Shown here: positions 56,077-64,000 of the stretch, one piece after another
Numbering within the stretch: position 1 is the first letter of the stretch
Layout of the letters: every line of letters starts with the position of its first letter
DNA from: Segatella copri
GTDB taxonomy: Bacteria > Bacteroidota > Bacteroidia > Bacteroidales > Bacteroidaceae
Direction: 5' to 3'
DNA: 64,000 nucleotides
Assembly (NCBI RefSeq): GCF_015074785.1
Contig: NZ_CP042464.1
Span: 2,038,501-2,102,500 of the forward strand
The notes under the pieces: generated by a model
What the model saw: the letters and a program-made list of their open reading frames with translations, nothing else
Databases searched by the model: none
Told to the model about the DNA's origin: nothing
Made by a program: the position numbers and the translations under genes

Positions 56077-56901
56077 TTAACCATCAGACGCTGCTTCTTT
56101 GGCTCTTTTTTGCTCATCTATGAGCTGAAAGTCCTTCTTTCTGAGCACAAAACTGTTACTCAGATACTTTTCGCGCACAATCTTATTCTCTGCCAATTCC
56201 TCTGGTTTGCCCTGGAAAAGAATCTTACCTTCGAACAGCAGATAGGCTCTGTCTGTAATGGTCAGAGTCTCCTGTACATTATGGTCGGTAATCAAAATAC
56301 CGATATTGCGATACTTCAACTGCCATACAATATGCTGAATATCTTCTACCGCAATAGGGTCAACACCGGCAAATGGCTCATCGAGCATGATAAACTTTGG
56401 GTCAATAGCCAGGCAACGGGCAATCTCTGTACGGCGACGCTCACCTCCGGAAAGCTGGTCACCCTTGTTCTTACGAACCTTATTGAGACGAAACTCGTTA
56501 ATAAGACTCTCTAACTTCTGCAACTGATAACTACGTGGTTTTCCTGTCATTTCCAAGACTGAAAGTATATTGTCCTCAACACTCATCTTGCGGAAAACAC
56601 TGGCCTCCTGAGGCAGGTATCCGATTCCCGCACGGGCACGTTTGTATACAGGGAAATCAGTAATTTCCTGATCTCCCAGAAAGACATGTCCCTCATTAGG
56701 CACAACAAGTCCAGTTGTCATATAGAAAGAAGTTGTCTTACCAGCACCATTAGGTCCCAGTAATCCCACAATTTCTCCTTGCTTCACATTGATAGAAACT
56801 CCATTGGCAACCGTTCGTTTACCATAGCGCTTCACCAATCCCTCTGTTCGCAAAACCAGAGAATTCTGATTTTGCTGTTCGTTATTGTTAATTTCGTCCA
56901 T
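56077..56901 (-). CDS. lptB: LPS export ABC transporter ATPase LptB
   Basis: 274 residues. Walker [10 protein letters not shown], signature [16 protein letters not shown], Walker [15 protein letters not shown]-loop ITDHN; the [21 protein letters not shown] stretch is typical of LptB. Powers LPS transfer from the inner membrane with LptFG. The C-terminal tail ([16 protein letters not shown]) extends past the E. coli protein (241 residues). Divergent from mlaE. Confidence 0.9.
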   Translation of the reverse strand: MDEINNNEQQNQNSLVLRTEGLVKRYGKRTVANGVSINVKQGEIVGLLGPNGAGKTTSFYMTTGLVVPNEGHVFLGDQEITDFPVYKRARAGIGYLPQEASVFRKMSVEDNILSVLEMTGKPRSYQLQKLESLINEFRLNKVRKNKGDQLSGGERRRTEIARCLAIDPKFIMLDEPFAGVDPIAVEDIQHIVWQLKYRNIGILITDHNVQETLTITDRAYLLFEGKILFQGKPEELAENKIVREKYLSNSFVLRKKDFQLIDEQKRAKEAASDG

Positions 56902-56919
56902 AATTAGCTAATTTGGCTG

Positions 56920-56927
56920 CAAAAATA
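56920..56927 (-). promoter_or_regulatory. lptB: -7 box of lptB
   Basis: TATTTTTG on the minus strand, 19 bp before the ATG. Confidence 0.6.
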
Positions 56928-57001
56928 CTAAAAATAAAGGAAATATCGCTTATAAAATCAAAAACTATTCATAATATTGCAGTTTTTTAGAGGATTTTGG
57001 T

Positions 57002-57009
57002 TAATTTTG
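57002..57009 (+). promoter_or_regulatory. mlaE: -7 box of mlaE-mlaF
   Basis: TAATTTTG on the plus strand, 25 bp before the ATG; back-to-back with the lptB promoter. Confidence 0.6.
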
Positions 57010-57034
57010 CAGCAAAATTCAGTTTTATAATAGC

Positions 57035-57781
57035 ATGTTAATAGAAAAATGGCTTACCACCTTCGGTAAATATCTCATATTGATGGGACGTTCTTTTTCC
57101 CGTCCTGAGCGCATGCGCATGTTCTTGAAACAATACATCAAGGAGATGTCGCAATTGGGTGTTGACTCTATAGGTATCGTCTTACTGATATCCTTCTTCA
57201 TTGGAGCCGTTATCTGCATCCAGATGAAATTGAACATCCAGAGCCCTTGGATGCCACGATGGGTTTCCGGCTACACCACCCGAGAAATCATGCTTTTGGA
57301 GTTCTCATCAAGTATAATGTGTCTGATTCTCGCAGGCAAAGTGGGCTCTAATATCGCTTCGGAGTTGGGAACAATGCGTGTCACCCAACAGATTGATGCC
57401 CTTGATATCATGGGAGTGAACTCTGCATGTTACCTCATTCTGCCTAAAATTCTCGGTTTGGTTACCATCATGCCATTCCTGGTTATCTTCAGCTCTGGCA
57501 TGGGTATCATCGGCGCCTATGGAACGGCGTATATTGGGCACATCCTACCACCAGACGACCTGACACTTGGCTTGCAACATTCATTTAACCAATGGTTTGT
57601 ATGGATGAGCATCATCAAGAGTCTTTTCTTTGCATTCATCATTTCCAGCGTATCTTCTTATTTCGGTTATACCGTAGAAGGTGGATCTGTGGAGGTTGGA
57701 AAATCATCAACCGATGCTGTTGTCAGTTCTAGTGTTTTGATTCTGTTTTCAGATGTTTTCCTCACTCAAATTCTCTCGTAA
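57035..57781 (+). CDS. mlaE: MlaE-family ABC permease
   Basis: 248 residues with five to six membrane segments. MlaE signature region LLEFSSSIMCLILAGKVGSNIASELGTMRVTQQIDAL (motif split; ELGTMRVTEQIDAL is the family core). Moves phospholipids between membranes to keep outer-membrane asymmetry. Followed after 3 bp by mlaF. Confidence 0.9.
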   Translation: MLIEKWLTTFGKYLILMGRSFSRPERMRMFLKQYIKEMSQLGVDSIGIVLLISFFIGAVICIQMKLNIQSPWMPRWVSGYTTREIMLLEFSSSIMCLILAGKVGSNIASELGTMRVTQQIDALDIMGVNSACYLILPKILGLVTIMPFLVIFSSGMGIIGAYGTAYIGHILPPDDLTLGLQHSFNQWFVWMSIIKSLFFAFIISSVSSYFGYTVEGGSVEVGKSSTDAVVSSSVLILFSDVFLTQILS

Positions 57782-57784
57782 ACT

Positions 57785-58558
57785 ATGATAGAAGTTAGAA
57801 ATCTCACCAAGTCGTTTGGCGACAAGGTTGTATTAGACAATATAAACGTCACCTTTGAAACAGGAAAGACTAATTTGATAATCGGACAGAGTGGTTCCGG
57901 AAAGACCGTACTCATGAAGAATCTCGTAGGATTACTTCAGCCTACAAGTGGCGAAGTTCTCTACGATGACCGTGACTTCATCCGGATGTCAAAAAAAGAA
58001 AAAGTCCAAATGCGCCGCGAGATGGGAATGATTTTCCAAAGTGCAGCCCTGTTCGACTCTTTGAATGTACTTGAGAATGTCATGTTTCCACTTGATATGT
58101 TCTCTACCATGAATTACAGGGAGCGCGTAAAACGGGCTCAGGAATGTCTTGACCGCGTCAATCTGATAGAGGCTCAGCAGAAATATCCTGGAGAAATCTC
58201 GGGTGGTATGCAGAAACGAGTAGCTATTGCACGTGCCATCGTAATGAATCCGAAATACCTGTTCTGCGATGAGCCAAACTCAGGTTTGGATCCAAAGACC
58301 TCACTTGTGATAGATGAACTGCTTTCAGGCATCACCAAAGACTATAATATGACTACCATCATCAACACCCACGACATGAATTCGGTGATGGGCATTGGTG
58401 AAAACATCTGTTTTATCTACCAAGGTCATAAAGAATGGCAAGGCAACAAAGATGAAGTAATGACCTCAACAAACGAGAAACTCAACGATTTAGTCTTTGC
58501 TTCCGATCTATTCCGCAAAGTAAAGGAGGTGGAGCTGGAAGAAGCTAAAAACAAATAA
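57785..58558 (+). CDS. mlaF: MlaF-family ABC ATPase
   Basis: 257 residues. Walker A GQSGSGKTVLMK, signature ISGGMQKRVAIARAIV, Walker B YLFCDEPNSGLDP. Energises the MlaE permease. No MlaD substrate-binding gene follows; the unit ends at the shared terminator 58572-58612, so MlaD must be encoded elsewhere. Confidence 0.9.
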   Translation: MIEVRNLTKSFGDKVVLDNINVTFETGKTNLIIGQSGSGKTVLMKNLVGLLQPTSGEVLYDDRDFIRMSKKEKVQMRREMGMIFQSAALFDSLNVLENVMFPLDMFSTMNYRERVKRAQECLDRVNLIEAQQKYPGEISGGMQKRVAIARAIVMNPKYLFCDEPNSGLDPKTSLVIDELLSGITKDYNMTTIINTHDMNSVMGIGENICFIYQGHKEWQGNKDEVMTSTNEKLNDLVFASDLFRKVKEVELEEAKNK

Positions 58559-58571
58559 AACAGTATCGTTC

Positions 58572-58612
58572 AAAAAAAGCCATCAGCCCAGAAACTGGCT
58601 GATGGCTTTTTT
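58572..58612. terminator. shared terminator of mlaF and the lipoprotein gene
   Basis: Strong stem AAAAAGCCATCAGCC / GGCTGATGGCTTTTTT with T-tracts on both strands, between two convergent genes. Confidence 0.85.
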
Positions 58613-58627
58613 ATTACCAAATAAATA

Positions 58628-59026
58628 CTATCTCATTTTCCAGGCATCCTTGACCTCTACCGTAGGTACCACAATCTGTTCTTTAGTACTGTCACCATAC
58701 ACCACTTGCAAAAAAACATCAGCAACATGATGCGCTGTATCAGCCTTTGCATTCAGTACATTCACCTTAACCATACCTTTATGTTCATCTTGCTGCTGCT
58801 CAACAAACATTTTGGCATTCATCAGCAATTGATCCTGATAGCCATTTGGCAACCGATAAGGTTGATTGTAACCATCTACAAACTCCTTATACTTGCCCTC
58901 TAAAAGCAAATCATAATATCCCTTGGCTGCAATACCTGCAAGATAGCCAGGATCAGATTTCTCCTCCCTACAGGAAGAAAAAAACAATCCCATCATGAAT
59001 ATCATAAAAATCAAAAGTTTCTTCAT
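58628..59026 (-). CDS. small lipoprotein, DUF4878-like
   Basis: 132 residues. Lipoprotein signal ending SSC (Cys19). Helix-rich start (GIAAKGYYDLLLEGKYKEFVDG) then strands ending VEVKDAWKMR, the NTF2-like/DUF4878 pattern also seen in the 28682-29182 protein. Lies 39 bp after der, so likely cotranscribed with it. Function unknown. Confidence 0.75.
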   Translation of the reverse strand: MKKLLIFMIFMMGLFFSSCREEKSDPGYLAGIAAKGYYDLLLEGKYKEFVDGYNQPYRLPNGYQDQLLMNAKMFVEQQQDEHKGMVKVNVLNAKADTAHHVADVFLQVVYGDSTKEQIVVPTVEVKDAWKMR

Positions 59027-59065
59027 TTTTATACACTTTGATTCTGCATTCTTCGCTTCATTTAT

Positions 59066-60379
59066 TTACTTCTGACGAATGAAGACGTTGATAGGACAGC
59101 CATGTAATGACCAGTTCTCACGAATCTTATTCTCCAGGAAACGGCGATAGTTCTCCTTGACATACTGAGGCAAGTTTGCATAGAACACAAACGAAGGAAT
59201 CGTTGTATTAGGCAACTGGGTGCAATACTTAATTTTGATATACTTACCCTTTATGCTCTGTGGAGGATATGCCTCGATAATAGGCAACATCACCTCATTC
59301 AACTTAGAAGTTCCAATATGAGCCTTACGGTTCTGGTAAACTTCCTTGGCAGTTTCCAATACTCGGAAAATACGCTGCTTAGTCAAGGCTGAAGCAAAGA
59401 TGATAGGAAAGTCTACGAATGGGGCCATACGCTTGCGGATTGCATTTTCAAAAGTATCAATTACCTTCTGATTCTTCTCCTCAACCAAATCCCATTTGTT
59501 TACTACAACCACCAGACTCTTGTTGTTCTTCTGAATCAACTGGAAGATGTTCATATCCTGGGTCTCGATACCACGGGTAGCATCGAGCATCAGGATGCAG
59601 ACATCACTATTCTCGATGGCACGGATAGAACGCATCACCGAATAGAATTCCAAGTCTTCGCTTACCTTGTTCTTACGACGGATACCAGCTGTATCAACCA
59701 GGTAAAAATCGAAACCAAACTTATCGTATCTGGTATAGATACTATCACGTGTAGTGCCAGCAATTTCTGTCACGATATTACGATCCTCACCGATAAAAGC
59801 ATTGATAATGCTACTCTTACCAGCATTCGGACGACCTACTACCGCAAAACGAGGAATATCTTCTTCGATTGCCTCCTCCGGATTGTCCTGAAGTTTGTCC
59901 AGAATCATATCAAGCAAATCACCAGTACCACCACCTGTAGCAGCACTGATACACTGAGGATCACCCAAGCCTAACTTGTAGAACTCAGCAGCCTGATAAT
60001 ACTCAGCACTATTATCAACCTTGTTAGCAACAAGGATAACAGGCAATTTGGCACGACGCAAAATAAGTGCCACGTCTTCATCCCAATCAGTAAGACCAGT
60101 GTTAACGTCTACCAGGAAGAGAACCAGGTCAGCCTCTTCGGTAGCAACAAGCACCTGCTTGCGGATAGCATCTTCAAAAATATCATCAGATTTTACAACC
60201 CAACCACCGGTATCAACAACCGAAAATTCTCTACCATTCCAACTGCACTTACCATACTGACGGTCACGAGTAGTACCGGCAGTATCACTAACGATAGCGC
60301 GACGTGATTGAGTCAAACGATTAAATAAAGTAGACTTACCCACATTAGGGCGTCCTACAATAGCTACTAAATTTGCCAT
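59066..60379 (-). CDS. der: ribosome-assembly GTPase Der (EngA)
   Basis: 437 residues. Two tandem G domains ([11 protein letters not shown] at about 8-18; [11 protein letters not shown] near 184) and a C-terminal KH-like domain. Needed for 50S subunit maturation. The ATG at 60379 is 13 nt from a GGAGG that lies inside a hairpin of the leader (60380-60586), an unusually long spacing. Confidence 0.94.
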   Translation of the reverse strand: MANLVAIVGRPNVGKSTLFNRLTQSRRAIVSDTAGTTRDRQYGKCSWNGREFSVVDTGGWVVKSDDIFEDAIRKQVLVATEEADLVLFLVDVNTGLTDWDEDVALILRRAKLPVILVANKVDNSAEYYQAAEFYKLGLGDPQCISAATGGGTGDLLDMILDKLQDNPEEAIEEDIPRFAVVGRPNAGKSSIINAFIGEDRNIVTEIAGTTRDSIYTRYDKFGFDFYLVDTAGIRRKNKVSEDLEFYSVMRSIRAIENSDVCILMLDATRGIETQDMNIFQLIQKNNKSLVVVVNKWDLVEEKNQKVIDTFENAIRKRMAPFVDFPIIFASALTKQRIFRVLETAKEVYQNRKAHIGTSKLNEVMLPIIEAYPPQSIKGKYIKIKYCTQLPNTTIPSFVFYANLPQYVKENYRRFLENKIRENWSLHGCPINVFIRQK

Positions 60380-60586
60380 AAACAGTCATTATCCTCCTTC
60401 CTTTTAGGAGGTATTCAAGGATGTGGTCTCTGCATCCAAGTTAATAATTTGCCGAAGCTGACCTTGCTCCGGCCCTCGCTCTTTTGGCGAGAGTCACTCC
60501 CTCGATTACATTCAGGGAGGAGTTATTTTTGTTGATAGTTTATAGTTATTAAGGGCGTCTTTAAGCTATTAGCTCTTAACTATCAA
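60380..60586 (-). other. structured leader between era and der
   Basis: 207 bp with no ORF and no clear promoter. Read on minus, five successive hairpins: CTCCCT..AGGGAG, CTCGC..GCGAG, GCCGGAGC..GCTTCGGC, GGATG..CATCC and CCTCC..GGAGG; the last one contains the Shine-Dalgarno of der. Before them is an AT-rich inverted repeat (GATAGTT..AACTATC). Candidate cis-regulatory RNA or structured repeat. Confidence 0.5.
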
Positions 60587-61468
60587 TTATTCCGGATTAT
60601 ATCCAAAGGCATCAAGTTCTCGCTGAGAGCTGCGCCAATCCTTATCAACTTTTACGAAAGTCTCCAAGAAGATTTTCTTGTCGAAGAACTTTTCCAAAGC
60701 CTTACGACTCTCGGTATTCACCTTTTTCAATGCAATCCCCTGGTGCCCGATGATGATACCCTTTTGGGAATCACGTTCAACATAAATCACCGCATTAATG
60801 TGGATACGTTTTTCATCTTCCTTAAATCGCTCCACTCTTACCTCTACAGAATAAGGTATCTCCTTATCATAATAGAGCAAAATCTTTTCTCGGATAATCT
60901 CTGAAACGAAGAAACGGGCAGGCTTGTCTGTCAGCTGATCCTTATCAAAGAAAGCAGGAGATTCCGGCAAGAGTTCCTTAATGCGCTTCAAGAGCATATC
61001 CGTTCCGAATTTATTTTTCGCTGAGATAGGAAGAATCTCAGCATTAGGCAACAAAGAGTGCCATTTTTCAACAATATCACCCAACTTCTTCGGATCACTC
61101 TGATCAATCTTGTTAATGAGCAAGAGTACAGGAATCTGCATTTTCTTAACCTTTTCCAAGAATTCCATGTTCTTTTCAGGGTTTTCTATCACATCAGTCA
61201 CATAAAGCAGCACATCAGCATCCGCCAATGCACTCTCAGAGAAGGCAAGCATCATCTCCTGCATCTTGTAATTAGGCTTCAAAACACCAGGAGTATCAGA
61301 AAATACAATCTGCATATCATCAGTATTCACAATACCCATGATACGATGACGGGTTGTCTGAGCCTTAAAAGTTGCAATACTAATACGTTCACCCACCAAT
61401 TGATTCATCAAGGTACTTTTTCCCACATTAGGGTTACCTACTATATTTACGAAACCAGCTTTATGCAT
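60587..61468 (-). CDS. era: GTPase Era
   Basis: 293 residues. G domain with G1 [11 protein letters not shown]3 DTPG, G4 NKID, and a C-terminal KH domain (KGIIIGHQGIALKKV) that binds the 3' end of 16S rRNA during 30S assembly. Next to der, pairing two ribosome-assembly GTPases. Confidence 0.94.
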   Translation of the reverse strand: MHKAGFVNIVGNPNVGKSTLMNQLVGERISIATFKAQTTRHRIMGIVNTDDMQIVFSDTPGVLKPNYKMQEMMLAFSESALADADVLLYVTDVIENPEKNMEFLEKVKKMQIPVLLLINKIDQSDPKKLGDIVEKWHSLLPNAEILPISAKNKFGTDMLLKRIKELLPESPAFFDKDQLTDKPARFFVSEIIREKILLYYDKEIPYSVEVRVERFKEDEKRIHINAVIYVERDSQKGIIIGHQGIALKKVNTESRKALEKFFDKKIFLETFVKVDKDWRSSQRELDAFGYNPE

Positions 61469-61531
61469 AAAAAATTGAATTTAGCAAAATTTTACTATCA
61501 AGAAGTTAAGCTCTATTGTTTTTAAGCTAAA

Positions 61532-61580
61532 GAAACGCATCCTTACTTATTTATAGAGAAATAAGAAAGATGCGTTTCCT
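61532..61580 (-). terminator. terminator of the DUF177-rpmF-fabH unit
   Basis: GAAACGCATC..GATGCGTTTC with an inner CTTATTT/AAATAAG stem; T-rich flank on the minus strand. Lies between fabH and era. Confidence 0.65.
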
Positions 61581-61614
61581 TATATAGATTATTATTCTAT
61601 CCTATTTTTATAGA

Positions 61615-62628
61615 TTACTTTCCGTAAGCAGCACCATCATACGCCCACTTATAGAAAGAAGCGCCATGTACAAATCCTGCACCAAATGCTGTGAAGATGA
61701 CGTTATCGCCCTTCTTCAATTGGCTTTCAGCATCCCAGAGTGCCAATGGGATTGTTGCTGCACTAGTATTTCCATAATGATCGATGTTTACAACCACCTT
61801 ATCAAGTGGAATTCCTGCACGCTTGGTTACTGCCTCGATAATACGGAGATTAGCCTCGTGAGGAATTACCCAGTTCACATCATCAGCCTTCAGATTGTTC
61901 ATTTCCATGATCTTCATCACGTCGTTGCTCATATCTGTTACTGCGTAACGGAATACAGTACGACCTTCCTGATAAAGATAGTGCAGGCGATGATCAACTG
62001 TAAAATGTGATGGAGGGCAAACAGAACCACCAGCCTTCATGTGAAGGAAAGGCAAACCTTGTCCATCTGTACGAAGGTATGAGTTCTGAACACCAACGTT
62101 CTCCTCTTCAGTTGCCTCCACCAAAACCGCACCTGCACCATCTCCGAAGAGAACACAAGTAGCACGGTCTGTGTAATCTACCAATGAAGACATCTTGTCA
62201 GCACCAATCACAATAATCTTCTTGTATCTACCACTCTGAATCATGCTTGCAGCAACATCAAGGGTATACAAGAATCCACAGCAAGCTGCAGAGAAGTCAA
62301 ATGCGAAAGCATTCTTCAAGCCCAGCTTACCGAGGACGATAGATGCTGTAGAAGGGAACTTGTAGTCAGGTGTCGTGGTTGTTACAATCAGTGCATCGAT
62401 TGTATCTGGATCAACGCCAGTCTTCTGAATCAACTGCTTGGCAGCTTTACGCGCCAGATAGCTGGTTCCGAGGCCTTCCTCTGTAAGGATGCGGCGCTCT
62501 TTGATACCCACACGGGTGGTAATCCACTCATCTGTAGTATCTACCATGCGAGACAATTCCTCGTTGTTGAGGATATAGTCTGGCACGTAGCCACCGACAC
62601 CTGTAATTACAGCATTAATTTTACCCAT
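61615..62628 (-). CDS. fabH: 3-oxoacyl-ACP synthase III (FabH)
   Basis: 337 residues. Thiolase-fold enzyme with catalytic Cys in FSAACCGFLYTLD, His in VIPHEANLRI and Asn in DHYGNTSAAT. Starts fatty-acid synthesis by condensing acyl-CoA with malonyl-ACP. The start overlaps the rpmF stop (TAATG). Confidence 0.93.
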   Translation of the reverse strand: MGKINAVITGVGGYVPDYILNNEELSRMVDTTDEWITTRVGIKERRILTEEGLGTSYLARKAAKQLIQKTGVDPDTIDALIVTTTTPDYKFPSTASIVLGKLGLKNAFAFDFSAACCGFLYTLDVAASMIQSGRYKKIIVIGADKMSSLVDYTDRATCVLFGDGAGAVLVEATEEENVGVQNSYLRTDGQGLPFLHMKAGGSVCPPSHFTVDHRLHYLYQEGRTVFRYAVTDMSNDVMKIMEMNNLKADDVNWVIPHEANLRIIEAVTKRAGIPLDKVVVNIDHYGNTSAATIPLALWDAESQLKKGDNVIFTAFGAGFVHGASFYKWAYDGAAYGK

Positions 62629-62813
62629 TATTCAGCTGCTTCCTTAACGATTGCAACCTTACCACGATAGTAACCGCAAGTAGGGCAAACAGTGTGGTAT
62701 ACATAGTATGCACCACAGTTAGGGCAAACTGCCAATGTAGGAGCTACTGCCTTATCATGAGTTCTTCTCTTAAGTGTACGTGTCTTTGACTGTCTTCTTT
62801 TAGGATGTGCCAT
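62628..62813 (-). CDS. rpmF: ribosomal protein bL32
   Basis: 61 residues: MAHPKRRQSKTRTLKRR start and a CPNC..CPTC zinc ribbon. 28 bp after the DUF177 gene, the classical yceD-rpmF-fab arrangement. Confidence 0.95.
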   Translation of the reverse strand: MAHPKRRQSKTRTLKRRTHDKAVAPTLAVCPNCGAYYVYHTVCPTCGYYRGKVAIVKEAAE

Positions 62814-62841
62814 AATTTTTAAATGTTTAAAATTTTAATTT

Positions 62842-63360
62842 TTATTTTTTCAATTTCAATAGAGCTTCCCAGCGTGGATCTACAGTTTCCTCTTCTTCCT
62901 CACCGCTTCGGGCGGCAGAATGCTCATTGAGCTTTTCAATCATAGCAGGGTTGCATTTTCCAGGTGCATGCACATGCTTGATGGGAATATTGAGATCTAT
63001 AAATTCATAGATAAACCAGGCGACATCGAGTATTCCTTCGTTCTCGGCCACAGTCACCAGATCATCATCCTCTGAGTACTCTTCTCCGAATTTTACGACT
63101 AGCCTGTCATTAGTCTCAATGGTTTGATCCATATCGTCCAGACAGATGTCGCATGGTATGTGAACCACTCCCTCAGTATGGAAATTGAGTTCGAAGAAGT
63201 CATCCGTCCTATTGATAGACAGACTACTTGACAACTCGCCTCTCTGAACATCAGGAGCATCGATTGCCTCAAAATATTCATTGGTAAGCTTAAATTCCTT
63301 TTCGGTTATACCTTGAGGTAAAGCTTTCAAATCAATCTTAAAAGAATCTATGTTACACAT
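62842..63360 (-). CDS. DUF177 (YceD-like) protein
   Basis: 172 residues from the ATG at 63360 (a TTG two codons earlier is the only extension). Motif IPCDICLDDMDQTIE and an acidic YEFIDLNIPIKH region are typical of DUF177, a family linked to 23S rRNA/ribosome accumulation in other organisms. Always upstream of rpmF, as here. Own promoter at 63391-63398. Confidence 0.85.
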   Translation of the reverse strand: MCNIDSFKIDLKALPQGITEKEFKLTNEYFEAIDAPDVQRGELSSSLSINRTDDFFELNFHTEGVVHIPCDICLDDMDQTIETNDRLVVKFGEEYSEDDDLVTVAENEGILDVAWFIYEFIDLNIPIKHVHAPGKCNPAMIEKLNEHSAARSGEEEEETVDPRWEALLKLKK

Positions 63361-63390
63361 ATTCAATATATACTATATTGTTTCGGGCTG

Positions 63391-63398
63391 CAAAGTTA
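63391..63398 (-). promoter_or_regulatory. -7 box of the DUF177-rpmF-fabH unit
   Basis: TAACTTTG on the minus strand, 30 bp before the ATG. Confidence 0.6.
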
Positions 63399-63464
63399 CA
63401 AATAATTTTTGAGATAAAATAATTTTTTATGTAAAAATCACTAAAATCACTCATTATTAATTGA

Positions 63465-64000
63465 TTATTCTTTCTTTAACTCGATTCTGAAGGTGGTTCC
63501 ATGCCCAATTTCTGTACTTTTCACCCATATTTTACCATGATGGTATTCTTCTACGATTCGTTTAGCTAGTGATAAACCTAAGCCCCAGCCTCGCTTTTTG
63601 GTAGTAAAACCGGGACGGAATACATTCTTCAAATCCTTTTTTCTTATACCATTTCCTGTATCTGAAACTTCTATAATAGCTTTATCATCTATTTCTTCCA
63701 CATGGAGCGTAATCTGTCCACCATTTGCTCCCATAGCATCAACAGCATTCTTCGACAGATTTTCTATCACCCATTCAAAGAGAGAGGCATTCATCTTAAC
63801 GATAACATCCTGTTCAGGTATTTCCTTCACCAGTTTAACATTCTTCGATGTTCGACGATCCATGTAGTCTATAACATGATTCATCACTTCGTTCAAACTT
63901 GCAGGAACAGGTTCTGGCAGGGCACCTATCTTTGAGAAACGGTCTGCTATCAGTTGCAAGCGCTGGATATCCTTGTTCATTTCAGGAATGAGTTCGTCAT
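63465..64000 (-). CDS. sensor histidine kinase, C-terminal part (cut by window edge)
   Basis: The frame is open through the right edge (DELIPEMNKDIQRL...), so the N-terminal sensor and phospho-His region lie outside. Visible: HATPase domain with N box NLSKNAVDAM, G1 DTGNGI, and G2 GWGLGLSLAKR. The region DIQRLQLIADRFSKIG follows the usual DHp helix 2. Partner regulator and signal are unknown. Confidence 0.85.
   Translation of the reverse strand, partial: DELIPEMNKDIQRLQLIADRFSKIGALPEPVPASLNEVMNHVIDYMDRRTSKNVKLVKEIPEQDVIVKMNASLFEWVIENLSKNAVDAMGANGGQITLHVEEIDDKAIIEVSDTGNGIRKKDLKNVFRPGFTTKKRGWGLGLSLAKRIVEEYHHGKIWVKSTEIGHGTTFRIELKKE

Overview
The window looks like a chromosomal segment of a gut Bacteroidota, most likely a Prevotella/Segatella (P. 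copri-like) species. This is inferred from several signals. Nearly every transcription unit starts with the Bacteroidota promoter (TAnnTTTG at -7, a TTTG-like box at -33). One secreted protein ends in a Por/type IX sorting tail, there are surface lipoproteins of the C-K-D-Y-D-D-D type, the 2-oxoacid:ferredoxin oxidoreductase has four subunits, and orphan AAA/PD-(D/E)XK ATPases typical of this group are present.

Layout. 1-3.8 kb is accessory DNA: a secreted protein, toxin-antitoxin remnants (a short HicB, a lone MNT nucleotidyltransferase), an ATPase broken by an internal deletion, and 22-bp-period intergenic arrays. 3.9-9.4 kb holds a dicarboxylate-type symporter, a CPA2 antiporter with a stress-protein-like tail, a LolD ATPase and a CvfB-like S1 protein. 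9.5-11.5 kb holds the two ends of a DUF4143 ATPase gene, a small protein and another orphan ATPase. 11.6-14.5 kb is the kor operon (TPR protein, ferredoxin, alpha, beta, gamma), cut from its apparent promoter by an IS1380 element. 16.3-21.7 kb holds a MATE exporter and two DUF3857/transglutaminase-like proteins; then trpS. 23.2-33.1 kb is a cell-surface locus: a giant collagen-repeat lipoprotein with a ~285-nt structured leader, a small lipoprotein, an Ig-like type IX cargo protein and an OmpA porin that a second IS1380 has separated from its upstream neighbours. 33.4-36.3 kb holds an intact AAA/PD-(D/E)XK protein followed by 1 kb of arrays.

36.3-64 kb is core genome: asnS, rluB (with a long Gly/Tyr/Arg/Gln-rich tail) and purB; two tRNA-Val; an abundant OmpA-like protein; the guaB-PPIase-surA-ostA-mutL operon; tig, clpP-clpX-recQ; lptB divergent from mlaE-mlaF; era-der-lipoprotein; DUF177-rpmF-fabH; and a histidine kinase running off the right edge. 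Envelope biogenesis is a common theme: LolD, LptB, OstA-like, SurA-like, Mla, OmpA and FabH.

The most unusual observations are: at least six intergenic arrays of unrelated sequence that share a 22-bp period; a clpP promoter inside the loop of a 12-bp inverted repeat that ends in a U-tract; two related IS1380 copies that landed 0-8 bp before start codons and carry outward promoter-like boxes; and structured leaders before the giant surface lipoprotein and before der.
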